Positions 34,501 through 45,456 of a DNA stretch of 53,731 nucleotides are shown one piece after another. The stretch lies in contig JALNQF010000284.1 of NCBI GenBank assembly GCA_028456385.1, forward strand, positions 1 to 53,731. Reading direction: 5' to 3'. This stretch comes from Ophiosphaerella korrae (Eukaryota; Ascomycota; Dothideomycetes; Pleosporales; Phaeosphaeriaceae). Both the position numbers and the translations under genes were made by a program. How positions within the stretch are numbered: position 1 is the first letter of the stretch; every line of letters begins with the position of its first letter. The notes below the pieces were generated by a model. The model was not told the origin of the DNA, did no database searches, and saw only the letters and a program-made list of their open reading frames with translations.

Positions 34501-37500
34501 CTAGAGAAATACAAGTACTAAGAGCTTATAAGGAGGTAAACTATTAAAGAGGAGAGAAAGAAGAAAGTAGCTAATAGGCCTTTAGGTTGTAGGATATAAT
34601 CTATAGGAGTGCGAATAACGTTTAGAACTAGTTTAGCTAATAAAGTCTAAGTTTCTTAAGACTAATAAGCTCTTAGGCCCTAGATCTATATTAGGTATAT
34701 AACCCTACAACACTAGGTATATAAATATAAATATATTTAAGTACTCTCTTAGTACTATATTAATTCTTTTTTAAAATACTACTAGTATATTTATTAATCT
34801 ATAAAGTATAACTATATATTTAATTCGTCTATATTATATTTACAACGCTATTTTCTATTTATTACCTTTTTTAATTCTAATCTAGTAGTAGGTATTCTAG
34901 ATATCTAGTTTTATAAAGATTTAAGCTTTTTATAGTCTATCTTATATTTTATCTATATATAGTAAGGGATATTAGTTCTTCCTTATAATTACGTTTATTT
35001 TTCTAAAGTTTACGTAAAGTCTCTTATTACTTATCTTTTTTTTATCTATAAATATAAGTCTATATACTACTAAGAATTTAGATTCTTATATCTATCCTTT
35101 CTTTATTATATCTTATATAAATACGTATTTAATTTTTAACTCTTCTTTAGTTTTTTTATAGACTAGGCTCTAGCCTATATCTTTTTTTTCTTTTAAGTCT
35201 ATTACTAAGTCCTATAGCTAATATTCTAGAAGATATTTATTAGGTTCTATAAGCTATTTCTCCTATTTCTTATATTCTTCTAAGAACTATTCTTTATACG
35301 TACTTATATTAGCTTTTAATATTTCTTTCTTAGAGTAGCTAATTCTTCTTATTCTTTAGTTAATTTTTAGGTTAGTTATCTATAACTATAGTATCCCTAA
35401 TATAATTTCTTATTTATTGTTAAATATTATTATATCTATAACTATTTTTTTAATTTTTATCTTTTTTAGCTCTAGTATAGAGAGTACTATCTTAAACCTA
35501 ATAGGTTCCTAGAATAATTTTCCTTTAATTATACTTAATTATTAAAGGTATTTCTTTGTTATATAATTTATTCCTTAATTTTCTATAAATATCTTAGATA
35601 TAAAGTTTCTTATAGCTCTACTATTAATTATAAATTATACTCTTTTCTCTTAATATATACTTATTTTTATAATATATAGGCCTTTTATACGTTATAGCTT
35701 TTTTTACTTAGGTTTTTCTTTAAATTATCTATTTCTTAAGGGCTAATACTTTATTTAATATTTTTAGTTTTAATATTTTAGATATTTATTATATATATAT
35801 TTATACTATAGTTTTCTTTAAATATATTCTTTAGATTATATTAGTTATAGCCTAATTACTATATATTCTTTATTAGGTATCCTAATTATTTCTTAACCTT
35901 AGATATCTTTCCTTATAATTATATTTATATAATTATAAACTTTTCTTTATATTAGCTATACGTAGTTATATACTTTTTATTCTCTATACGTATAGTAATT
36001 TATATTTAGGTATAATATCTATAATAGCTCTATATATACTAGATATTCTAGATCTATTCTTTTATTGTCTCCTACCTAGTATTTATCTATTCTAGGTTTT
36101 GTAGTTACTAGGATATAGTATACTATTAGTACTTATAGTATATAGGCTTTATTAATCTATTACGTCTTTCTTATAAAGAACTACTATTCTCTTTATATAA
36201 GTATTCTTCTTACTATAACTCTATATTACTTTATCTATTATTAGAATTTTATAAACTTTTTTACTTTAGGATTATATTCTTTCTAGTCTTTATATACTTC
36301 TTCTATACTTATAACTAGTAATTATTTCTAAATAAATTTCTATTCTTTATTTTATTCTTTTATATCTATTATTATATAGCTATTATAGCTATATACCTTT
36401 AACTAGGTATACTTAGTACTATTTATATTAGTTTATCTCTTATCTCTTTATAGTTCTTTAGAGGAGACTATAGTAGTCTCTTTATTTAGTACTAGTCCTT
36501 TAGCTTAGATTAATAGTATCTAGGGCTTCTCTTCTTCTAATTCTTCTATTAGTAGGCTATTATATATACTATCTCTTTTAGCTATACTTTTATTTTTTAT
36601 TTTATTACTACTACTTTATTCTTCTATAAAAACTATCTTACTCTCTACTTACTAAAAAGATATATAGTAGTTATTCTTATAATAAAACGTCTAATAGAGT
36701 ATTATATATTATATTTCTTTACTCTTAACTACTTTCTTCTAAGGTTTAGCTTATACTTTTATTACTTCTTTCTTAGTTTTAGCTATCTTTAACTATATTT
36801 CTCTCTTTAGGTCTTTACTTCTATAGTCTTTTATAAAGTATTCTAGTTTCTTATATTTATAATATACTATATCTTTTTTCTATTTTAATTAATAGTCTTT
36901 TACGTAGTAGCCTTTTTTACTATTATTAATACACGTAATATCTTTATTCTTCTTAGGTTTCTTTTTATCTTTATTAGTATTAAGGATTATAAGGTCTCTA
37001 GTATCTTAGTTTCTATACTATCCTCTATATTTATTCTTTTTCTATTCTTAATAATTATTATCTATCTATATTACTTATTATTTTAGAGCTTCTAGTATCT
37101 TTAGTTTCTCTATATAGATTATTTTGTATTAGATTTTTAAATTTAACTTTTATTTAAATTATTATATTAGAGCTAACTTATTCTATTCTATATTTTATAA
37201 TAGTTACTTAAACTATAATATATACTTAGAAATACTCTTATTTTATATAAGCTTCTTAAGCCTTTCTTTAGCTTATTAGGTAATATCTATATCTCTAAAT
37301 ACTACTCTTATTTGTTTAGTAAAGTATTTATAACTTCTAAAGATAGCTCTTGTTTTATCTTTCTATATTCTTAGAGCGTATATTGTATAATCTATCTAGT
37401 AAGGCTTAGACTATCTTATTATATTTTCTTTAAGGTATATTCTAATATAAATTACTTTCTTATCTTCTCTATTAAAGTATAGTACTTATATATTAATCTA

Positions 37501-37846
37501 AAGTTATACTAATACTATAAAGGGTCTTAATTTTTCTCTTATTCTATTAAACTTTTTAAGTATAGGTATCCTAAGTAGCTTTTTTATTATACTTATTTCT
37601 AGTCTCTAGGTAATTTATTCTATCTAGTTTTATTCTTCTATAATAGGTTTAATCTAGGCTTTGTTTTATTTTATATTGTCTTATAGTTCTTTATTCTATA
37701 TTTCTAAGGCGTTATTTACTATTTTTATATCTTCTTTTTCTAAGATTAAGTTATTTAGGTAGTCTTTAATTACTTTCTATATAGTGTTATCTAACTTATA
37801 ATAACTTATAGGTACCTTAACTTCTTTCTTAATTAAACTTTCTACT
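31571..37846 (-). pseudogene. Gypsy-G gag-pol, RIP-inactivated
   Basis: Minus-strand reading begins with the gag VESLIK-type block near 37846. Zinc knuckles with Cys-to-Tyr changes are near 36950-36810. The protease motif is near 35616-35640. RT is split at its YLDN motif by the insert at 34450-34712. RNase H is near 33985-34010, and integrase IIIDRD is near 33011-33035. The chromodomain is near 32185-32345. The C-terminal extension runs to about 31571. It is among the more mutated copies. Confidence 0.82.
34450..34712. mobile_element. Small insert in the RT active-site motif of Gypsy-G (263 bp)
   Basis: Starts TGTAGTAGAGTATTAT and ends CCCTACAACA, with short inverted ends (TGTAGTAGAG / TGTTGTAGGG). 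It is flanked by CTAG at 34446-34449 and 34713-34716. Removing it rejoins the codons of the YLDN motif. TG...CA ends suggest a solo LTR with a 4-bp target duplication; a small inverted-repeat element is the alternative. It is less RIPed than its host, so it is recent. Confidence 0.65.
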
Positions 37847-37909
37847 ATTATATTAGCTAGACTATACGCTACTTATACTTTACTTCTCCTAATATCTAAA
37901 TTAGTAAAG

Positions 37910-38358
37910 TATAATAGGCCTCTTATTATTAACTATAAGATAGCCTTTCTATAGTATTAGTAGATTAAGAGGTAATAATAAAAGCCTATATTATAATTAG
38001 TAATAACTATAAATAATAGTTAATTTATATATATAATATTAAGTATTAGTATTTTAGTTTAGAGATTAAATTACTAATACTATCCTAATAATACGTATTA
38101 TTACTAACTATATACTTCTACTTTCTTAGCTACTTTATAACTTTATATTTACTAAGATTACGAATTTATAAATTTATTATATATTAGCTTTATAACTTTA
38201 TATTTACTAAGATCGCGAATTTACGAATTTATTACGTGTCCCTATTATAGTTAGCTTCCTAATTAAGTTTGTTCTCCTATAAGTTATATACATTGTTATT
38301 ATTCTCTATAGTAAGGCTAATTTACTCTATCTAACTTTCTCTTATTATAGTTATAACA
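37910..38358 (-). repeat. 5' LTR of Gypsy-G (449 bp)
   Basis: On the minus strand it starts TGTTATAACTATAATAAGAG and ends CCTATTATA. It carries two ~54-bp units, around 38140-38250. AATAT follows at 38359-38363. Confidence 0.9.
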
Positions 38359-38363
38359 AATAT

Positions 38364-39360
38364 TTAAGCTTCTTATATCTACCTATATAGTTAAACTTAA
38401 TAACTACTTTTAGTAGGCCTAAGGCTTTATTTTAGTTAGTAAAGGTAACTTCTTTCTACTCTTTTAGTAAGCCTAGATAAAGACTTTTAAATTTTTAATA
38501 ATACTTAAGTTATTTAAAACTATAGGTATCTAGCTAAGAGATACTAATAGGATTCTTAAATAGTTTAATTATAAGCTAGCTAATAAGAGCTAAAGCTCTA
38601 TATTACTATTAGGCCTCTATAATAGTAACTAGAAGTAAATAGATAGCTTTATCTAGAGTACTATAAAAGATACTACCTAGCTTTAAGCTAAAATACTAAA
38701 AACTTTACTCTATTATTTTTAAACTTTATATAAGCTTATATAATATATAAATAAAAGATTATAAGTAGCTTTTAGTATTTAAGAGAGGTATAAGAAAAAG
38801 AGTAACTTTTTTAACTTCTTATAGCGTAAAGAGTACTATAGTAAAGCTATCTTTTAGTTACTATATAAGGTAAAAGAGGCTTATTATTATAAGAAGGTAG
38901 AAGAGTAAAAGAAAGAGTAAGAGAAAGTTTAAAAGGCTAATAGGAGAGAGCTATAATAGGCTACTTACTAATATAAGAAGAAGCTAGCTAAAGAGAAGTA
39001 TATAGCGCGAAAGGTAGCTAAGTTAGTAAAGGAGAAAGAGAAGGTAGAGGAGGTAGCTTAGCGCGTAGCCTAGCGCGTAGCTATTAATACTAAGAATTCT
39101 ATATAACCTAGCTAGAAGTAGAAGAAGGAGGCTTTAAGTTTATCTACTTAGAAGAACAAGCGTAGTAAATAGGTAGTTAGTGCTGCAAGTAGTAAGGAGT
39201 CTCTAGTAGCTGCATTAGCAGTTCTACTTAAAACTACTTGCTCTAGCCGCAACGTCAGTCTCCTAGCAAAATTCAGATAGTCTAAATTACTCGCAAGTCT
39301 CTAGTTACTACTCTACTACAAAATCTCGTAATAATAGCAATTGTGTGTAGCTCTGCAGCC
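38364..39360 (+). pseudogene. Pogo-like transposase, C-terminal piece
   Basis: Resumes the DDE domain after the PLD motif: IFKLLISTYIVKLNNYF, then SKGNFFLLF and TFKFLIILKLFKTIGI, which is the usual end of DDE_1 transposases (F..AW...F....I..SF..TGI.P). A long basic, charged tail follows (KKLAKEKYIARKVAKLVKEK near 38980-39050), likely coiled coil. RIP is heavy on the left and fades toward 39180 and the right inverted repeat. The stop codon is not identifiable with confidence. Confidence 0.8.
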
Positions 39361-39379
39361 TCATCTTTAAGATCGCGAC

Positions 39380-39432
39380 TTTGGTGAGGGTGGGGCATCA
39401 CGCGAACTAAGGCATCACGCGCACAGACACGT
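39380..39432 (-). repeat. Right terminal inverted repeat of pogo element
   Basis: Reverse complement of 2752-2803 with a few transitions. TA at 39433-39434 follows. Confidence 0.9.
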
Positions 39433-40034
39433 TAGTATCGCGCACTAGCATCGCAGATCGATCGCCATCGCTAATCTCCAACGTCACCTAAAGCCCATAA
39501 GCCAGCCGAGTGAGCCAGCTCGCAAGCTCTATCTATAAGCTGAGTCGAGATTGCGATCTCGGCTTAGCACAGGGTTGAGCGTGAGCAATCGTTGCGCTAG
39601 AGCTCTGGCAGCAGCTCGTAGTCGTTGCGCTAGCACACGCGCCTCGTCTAATACACCCCTTGAGTTTGCTGAACGAGGTGCTCAATTTTAGCAGGTCCTA
39701 TATAGCCGAGTTTCTTGTGCCGCAGTAGTACTAGCGCTCTAGCTATCTAAGGTTTGTAGGTTTAATGTGCTGCTCAGCGCAGTAGATCGTGCTTAGCGCG
39801 AGCAGTAGATAATGCTCGAGTTGATGCTCGAGTTGATACTCGAGTTAATACTCGAGTTAATGCTCAAGTTAATGCTCGGCTCAATGCTCGGCTTAATACT
39901 AAGCTTATGCTCGAGCTCAGTCTAGAGCAGTCAGGTTTGAGTAGGTGCTAGTTTGCTCAACTCAGTTAAGGTAGTAAGCTCGTATAAGTACTAGTTTGTT
40001 TGCTTATATCAGTTAAGGCAGTAAGACTCTTAAT
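39433..40034. other. Right internal part of outer LTR element
   Basis: Noncoding, partly spared from RIP. It contains a 12-bp tandem array (39812-39919) and a ~43-bp imperfect duplication (39944-40030, CTAGTTTG...AGTTAAGG...GTAAG). At 39646-39661 the words GTCTAATACACCCCTT echo the junction just after the left LTR (2326-2340, TCTGACACACCCCTT), so an older related LTR end may lie here. Confidence 0.55.
39812..39919 (+). repeat. 12-bp tandem array (ATGCTCGAGTTG)
   Basis: Nine imperfect units, ATGCTCGAGTTG / ATACTCGAGTTA / ATGCTCGGCTCA and similar. It lies in the internal region of the outer LTR element. Variants differ mostly by RIP-type transitions. Confidence 0.8.
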
Positions 40035-40359
40035 TGTTAGATTTGCGGGTCACAAATTGATAGATGTAAACTAGAGTAAGAATTAAGTAGATTAATTAAT
40101 CTCTATGTATATCTATCTCTAGCCCTGCGCTCTATCTATGTATCTACGCTGCAGCGGTCTTAGCTAGGTCTCTCGAGACGGCGGCAGGCTAGATCCTTAG
40201 TAACCCTTCAATTAAGGCGCTAGTTTCTTTGTTTTATTAGTCGTACTAACATAGTCTATCTCCTTGTATGTAAGATCCTTTATTTGTAAGGGCCGAGGCT
40301 GCGATCTTTTAGCTATAGTAGGGTTAGTAGCTTAGCGATTGTTATACGCTTATCTAACA
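40035..40359 (+). repeat. Right LTR of outer element (325 bp)
   Basis: Starts TGTTAGATTTGCGGG and ends TTATCTAACA. It has the 169-bp block (about 40132-40300) missing from the left LTR. CTTAT at 40360-40364 completes the target duplication. Confidence 0.8.
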
Positions 40360-40656
40360 CTTATATAGGTTATAGATATATTATTAAATATAATAATTAT
40401 AAGTAAGTACTTTATCTTCTTATATAATTATTTATAGCTACTTAGTTATATACTTTTTAGTAAAAGAGAATACCCTAAAGAGAAGAATAGGTATCTAGTA
40501 ATAATACTAATTAATCCTAAACCTATTACCTTATTATTACTAAAGAAAAGAGTAGTAGTAAAAATAAAGATTAAGAATTTAGGCTATATAAATATAGTAT
40601 ATTATAAAGAAGTTATCCTTTATATCTCTTAATTTTATACTAATATTAGTAAGTTT

Positions 40657-40723
40657 ACAACTTACTAATATTATAAACTTACTAATATTACAAACTTACT
40701 AATATCGCAAACTTACTAATATT
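40657..40723 (+). repeat. 17-bp tandem array (ACAAACTTACTAATATT)
   Basis: About four units of ACAAACTTACTAATATT with T/C and A/G variants. The sequence just upstream (ACTAATATTAGTAAGTTT) is the inverse of the same word, so the array starts with a palindrome. Confidence 0.8.
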
Positions 40724-40929
40724 TAACTACTTTTCTACTTTTAGTTAGCGCTTAGTAAGCTACTAGATATATATACCTAGTACTAACTTAGATAGCTATA
40801 TCTACTATTTACTCTTTTTAGTTAATTATTAAAACTACTTTATTAAGTTATTTTATATGAAGTCTACTTTATATAATAAGAGATCTCTAAAAATATTTTA
40901 CTTTTAATAGGCCTCTTTATAACCTAAAG

Positions 40930-42674
40930 CTATACTAGTAGCTTTTTTACTTACGCTAGAGTTACTATAAAATAGCTAATTATAGCTAATTCTTAATTAA
41001 GCTTAGCTAGCTAAAAAAAACTATACTACTAGGAATTAGATCTTACCTTAGCTATAGCGTACGAGGTAGCCTCTAAAGTTTACTATATTATAGTTTTAGT
41101 TAAAGATTCTAGTACTCTCTTTCTACTAGTACTAGCGCTAATATTCTAGAAAGAAATATATACTAAAAAAAAGTAGTTTAATTACTTTATAGGTTATAAA
41201 GCTATAGCTTATACTTACTATATATACTTAAGTAAAGGTATACTTATACTAGGTATTAAACCTAAGTAGTAGTACTAAGAAAGGAAAAGACCCCTAAACC
41301 TATAAAAATTACTAGTACTTAATTTATAAGAACTAAGTAATAAAGCGCCTTAGACTTTACTAAAACCTTTACTAGCTAGCGCTAAAGATCTAAATCTCTA
41401 TAAACTAATAGCTAAACGTATTAATATAGTATATAACTACTATAACTTAGTTATATAAAAACTTCTATCTCTTTAAAAGCTAGCCTTTTAAACTAAAAAT
41501 AATACTAGCTTATAACTTTTTCTTTACTTATACTAAGTATACTTATAAGATAAAAATACACTATAAATAGTAAACTATAGATCTAGTAAAGAACTAAAAG
41601 AATACTCTAAAGCTACTATTCTATAAAAAATCTATAAAATACGTACTAGAACTAAGTCCTTAGAAAAATAGACCTAGAGACCTACTATACTAACTACTCT
41701 AATAAAAAAAGTACTAAATAACTTCTAATAATATCTTAAAACTCTTTTATAAAATAATAAAAGAAAATAGGTAATAAACTTTAAATTATTTATTTAGCTA
41801 AGAATACCTAGTAAACTAAATTATTAACTTAATATAATTTCCTAATAAGTATTAAGTACTTTCTTAGCTAATAGCTCTATAATAAACTTAGCTACTCTTA
41901 ACTAACTTATTATAGAAGAATTTAACCTAGATATAGACTCTACTTCTTTTAACTAAAGTAGCCCTTTAAAGTATAAACTAGTCACTAAAGTCTCTTTTAA
42001 TAACTAGACTATATTAAATAACTTAATTAATAATACCTAACTAAACGTTAGCTAAGTATTATTACTTTAGCTTATACCTAAGCTAGAGAACTTAGAAGAG
42101 CTAAAAGATAATTTATTTCTAAATACTATAATTAATAAAGACTTACTACTAGAAATAGTCTTTATATCTTAAGATAAACTTAAGAAATTACTTACTAAGT
42201 TTACTAAGCTCTAACTATTATTTTATACTTTATTACTAACTTTATACTAAAGAATTAAAGATAATAAACCTAGTAATTACTTATTTCTTAGAGAATTTAC
42301 TTTAGCTAAAATAGTATTATACTTAGTAGTTATAAATACGTAGATATAGAACGTAATTAATATAGTAAATAAATAAAACTAGAAGCTTAAAGCTAGAGTA
42401 AGTAAATTAGATAAATAACTTTCTAAATAAGATAACTAATAAGCTTAACTCTAAGAATACTTAGTATAATTACTACTAGACTATAACTATATTATAGAGT
42501 TAAATAATATTTTAAGCTAAAGAGCTACTTAGAATAAAGCCTTATAAAAAGAAGCTATAGTAAAATATAACTACTTACGTAAAGTAGTAATCTACTAAGA
42601 ATACTTAATAGCTAAATAAACTAGGCTAAAAACTTTTAACTTTAATATACTAGTATAAAAAGATATAAAACTAC
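40930..42674 (+). pseudogene. Unrecognised long reading frame K1
   Basis: One frame (frame 2 of the window, checked at 41033 and 42365) reads as protein-like sequence for about 580 codons, with TAA/TAG at apparent Gln positions. The middle is hydrophobic and Leu/Asn/Lys-rich. The last ~100 codons (42330-42660) look like a coiled coil (NIVNK, LKARVSKLDK, LSK.DN, LRKVVIY). It is interrupted by solo LTR H copy 2. Long coiled-coil regions occur in gag of some fungal retroelements, but there is no zinc knuckle or RT to prove it. I do not recognise the protein. Confidence 0.35.
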
Positions 42675-43146
42675 TATTAGATAAGTTATAGGATTAGATA
42701 CTCGATACGTAATTAGATGTACAATTATATATATAATTACTAAGCTACTAACTTTACTATAGCTAAAAGGATTATAGCCTTAACCTTTATAAATAAAGGA
42801 ATCGAATAAAGAATCTTATATACAAAGAGATAGACTATATTAGTATAACTAATATAATAAAGAAACTAGTACCTTAATAGAAAGAGTATTAAGGATCTAG
42901 CTTACTACTATCTTAAGAGACCTAGCTAAGACTACTATATCGTAGATACATAGATAGAGTATAAGGCTAGAAATAGATAGTAGGATTAATCTACTTAGTT
43001 TATACCTAGTACTATTAAGTTATAAGTAATTAATCTAAAAAAAGGTTTTTCTAAAAGCCTTAGTATCCCTCTCTAATATAGCCCTTATATAGCTATTATA
43101 AAAAAGCCTTTTTATTAAACTACTATAACTTCCTTTAAATCTAATA
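42675..43146. mobile_element. Solo LTR, family H copy 2 (472 bp)
   Basis: Same length as copy 1 (30679-31150) and closely similar. It starts TATTAGATAAGTTATAGG and ends TTTAAATCTAATA. ACTAC flanks it at 42670-42674 and 43147-43151. Confidence 0.88.
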
Positions 43147-43151
43147 ACTAC

Positions 43152-44511
43152 TTTATACTAAGATCCTATTATAAAGTTAGTAACTTAGCTTCTTTAAAAA
43201 AGAGTTTAAACTCTAAGTACTAGTAGTAAGCTACTATATCTTTAATAGAGAAAAGTTTACTCTAACTTTTTTTTTAACTAGTATCTTAGAGCTAGCTTTT
43301 AATTTTTACTAGTATAAAGAATAAAAAGAATACTTTATAAAACTTTTATAATTTTTAAGTATAAAACACTATATAAACGTTTTATCTTTTATCTAGTCTA
43401 TATATAATTACTTTATTAATAATAGAAAAAAAAAATATTAGCTTATAAACCTAAGCTAAGGCTATTATATACTACTATATAAGATTAGCTTACTTATACT
43501 TTACTATTTTAAATAGTATTACTTACTTATACTAAAAAGAATTTATATATTTCTTTATACTTTTCTACTAAATTAGTAATATAAATATAGTAAGATTAAA
43601 AGTAGTATATTATAAAACTCTAGAAATAGCTAAATTTAAACTAAATTAACTAATTTATAAAACTAGTTAGTTAGTATAAGCTAAATTCTTTTCTAAATTT
43701 AATAATATTAGCTCTAAACTATAATACAACCTATAGCTATATAATATCTACTTTTAAAAAAAGCTATACCTTTAGCTTAAAGAAGCTACTAATACTACTC
43801 CTAGTATCTATAATAGCTTTACTAATTTTTAAACAATAATCTTAATATTAGAAAATAAAGTAAATAATTATAGCCTAGATATAAGCTCTAAGTAAACTTA
43901 GCTTTATACTCTAGCGCCTATAAAAGCTAAACTAAGAGTATAGATATAAAACTTTAAAAAAGAACTAGCTATAACTCTATAAGAACTAAAATACTATTAA
44001 CTATAACTAAAAAGTATATTTAGAGAAATATACCTAACTAGTAAAAGAGCTACTCTAATTAAAACTAAAAACTTTAAAATAATTTTATACTAAAGCTATA
44101 AAAAAATAAGTATTAAGAAACTAGACTAAACTACTTATAAATAAATAAAAGCTACTAAATCTAAAATACTTACTAATACTATAAACTACTATATAGCTAC
44201 TTATATAATAATAGACTCTAAAATAGATATAAAAATAAAGAACTAATTCTTTAAATATAACTCTTAACTAAATAAAGAGCTAGAACTAAAGCTTAACTTA
44301 GATTAGAATTTAGAAAATAATATTCTTTAAGCTTAAAGCCTTAACCTAAAGATTATATAAACTAAAAGAGTATAATTTCCTACTAAAATATAACTTCTAG
44401 TATAGCTATATTTTATATACTTACTTATAGAATATAAATAGTCTAGTATAAGAAACTACTAACTAACTTAATAAAAGTTAAGCTAAACTAATTCTTATTT
44501 ACTAACTTTCT
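43152..44511 (+). pseudogene. Unrecognised reading frame K2
   Basis: Downstream of solo LTR H2 a long frame continues, now in frame 3 (checked at 43518 and 43926), with stops only TAA/TAG. It includes LKEATNTTPSIYNSFTNF and KKELAIT. The shift from frame 2 to frame 3 is not explained by the 477-bp insert, so a small indel, an intron or a second gene is possible. Sequence similar in style continues after the next solo LTR (44952-45451). The function is unknown. Confidence 0.3.
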
Positions 44512-44946
44512 ATATTATAAGTATCTTGTTATTAACTACTAAGTACTTATTATAAGAAGAGTATAGTAAACTAAAAATTAATAACTAAAGTATATATAGT
44601 AATTAAGTAATAAACTTATAAATAATAGAATAATTCTTACGATATTAATATATTATTATTCTTAGTTAGAGATTAGATTACTAATACTATCTTAATAATA
44701 TACGTTACTACTAACTATATACTTATACTAATCTATTATAAATAATTATAGATTACCTTAATTTATTACGTATAATTATAGATTACTTTAATTTATTATA
44801 TATATTTATAGATTACTTTATATTACGTATCTAGGTTATAGTTTATTTTTAAATCTAGATTATTACTTTACTTATCTTATACTTTGTTAGTACTTAAGTT
44901 AAAACTAATTAGTTCTATCTTAGTTTCTCTTATTATACCTATAATA
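44512..44946 (-). mobile_element. Solo LTR of the Gypsy family (435 bp, minus)
   Basis: Minus-strand LTR related to those of Gypsy-B and G: it ends CTCTTATTATACCTATAATA on the plus strand. The repeat section has ATAGATTAC motifs as in Gypsy-B. TTCTA flanks it at 44507-44511 and 44947-44951. No internal part is present. Confidence 0.85.
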
Positions 44947-44951
44947 TTCTA

Positions 44952-45456
44952 GGTAAAAACTTTATAGTACTTTATAAAGCTAAAACCTTAGCTAATAATA
45001 GAGCTTATATAAACTTTATTTACTAAAAATTTACTTAGAAAACTATAAAGTAATAAACTATCTAGCTACTTTAACTTATTATCTATAATAGATATAATAG
45101 TTTTCTATCTAAGTCTATTATATATTAAGTTAAGTTCTACTTATAAGTAAGTATATATATAGAATAGACTTCTACTTATATTATTAAAAATATAAGCTAA
45201 TTTAACTTTATTCTAAGATTTTTATAGTGTAAAGCTTATACTATTAAACTAAACTACTATAATAGAATATTATTATTCTCTAATATTTACTACTAATAAT
45301 ACTACTAGATAACTAATTAAATTCTTTTAGTAGTATACTATAGTATACCTAGATATTACTCTACTATAGCTTTAAAGAAGCTAGTACTTAAACTATTATT
45401 TACTTCTATAAAGCTTTTAAGTAAAAACTCTAATAAGTAAAAATAGAACTTATTAA
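44952..45456. other. Continuation of the K host sequence
   Basis: AT-rich RIPed sequence that joins onto 44511 once the solo LTR is removed. A plus-strand frame is partly readable, but I recognise nothing. It ends at ATTAA (45452-45456), the presumed target of Gypsy-L. Confidence 0.4.

Larger units (their letters stand above)
30645..38358 (-). mobile_element. Gypsy-G, chromovirus-type LTR retrotransposon (minus)
   Basis: LTRs lie at 30645-31570 (3', with a solo LTR inside; 449 bp without it) and 37910-38358 (5', 449 bp). The target duplication AATAT lies at 30640-30644 and 38359-38363, falling in the last bases of element F's own right-hand duplication. Gene order on the minus strand equals Gypsy-A. 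Two solo LTRs (30679-31150 and 34450-34712) are inserted in it. Confidence 0.9.
2752..39432 (+). mobile_element. Pogo-like (Tc1/mariner superfamily) DNA transposon, interrupted
   Basis: The terminal inverted repeats at 2752-2803 and 39380-39432 are almost identical. They begin CGTGTCTGTGCGCGTGATGC at 2753 and carry GCGTGATGCC twice. TA dinucleotides at 2750-2751 and 39433-39434 are the expected TA target duplication. Between the ends are three in-order pieces of a DDE_1-type transposase with an N-terminal HTH. The pieces are separated by Gypsy-C (3175-26871) and by element F plus Gypsy-G (27494-38358). Without insertions the element would be about 2.1-2.2 kb, normal for fungal Fot1/pogo relatives. 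It sits inside the outer LTR element. Confidence 0.9.
2177..40359 (+). mobile_element. Outer non-autonomous LTR retroelement (host of the stack)
   Basis: The two ends are direct repeats with LTR hallmarks. The left copy starts TGTCAGATTTGCGGG and ends CATCTGACA; the right copy starts TGTTAGATTTGCGGG and ends TATCTAACA. The flanking 5-bp duplication is CTTGT (2172-2176) and CTTAT (40360-40364), differing by one RIP-type G-to-A change. After removing the nested pogo transposon, the internal part is only about 1 kb (2333-2751 plus 39433-40034). It has no gag, RT or integrase. This is the build of a TRIM-like non-autonomous element. The TGTTAGA...TCTAACA ends resemble Ty1/Copia LTRs, but no coding evidence supports a superfamily. 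The orientation is arbitrary: a purine-rich stretch, AAGGCAGTAAG, lies just left of the right LTR and suggests plus. Confidence 0.8.
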
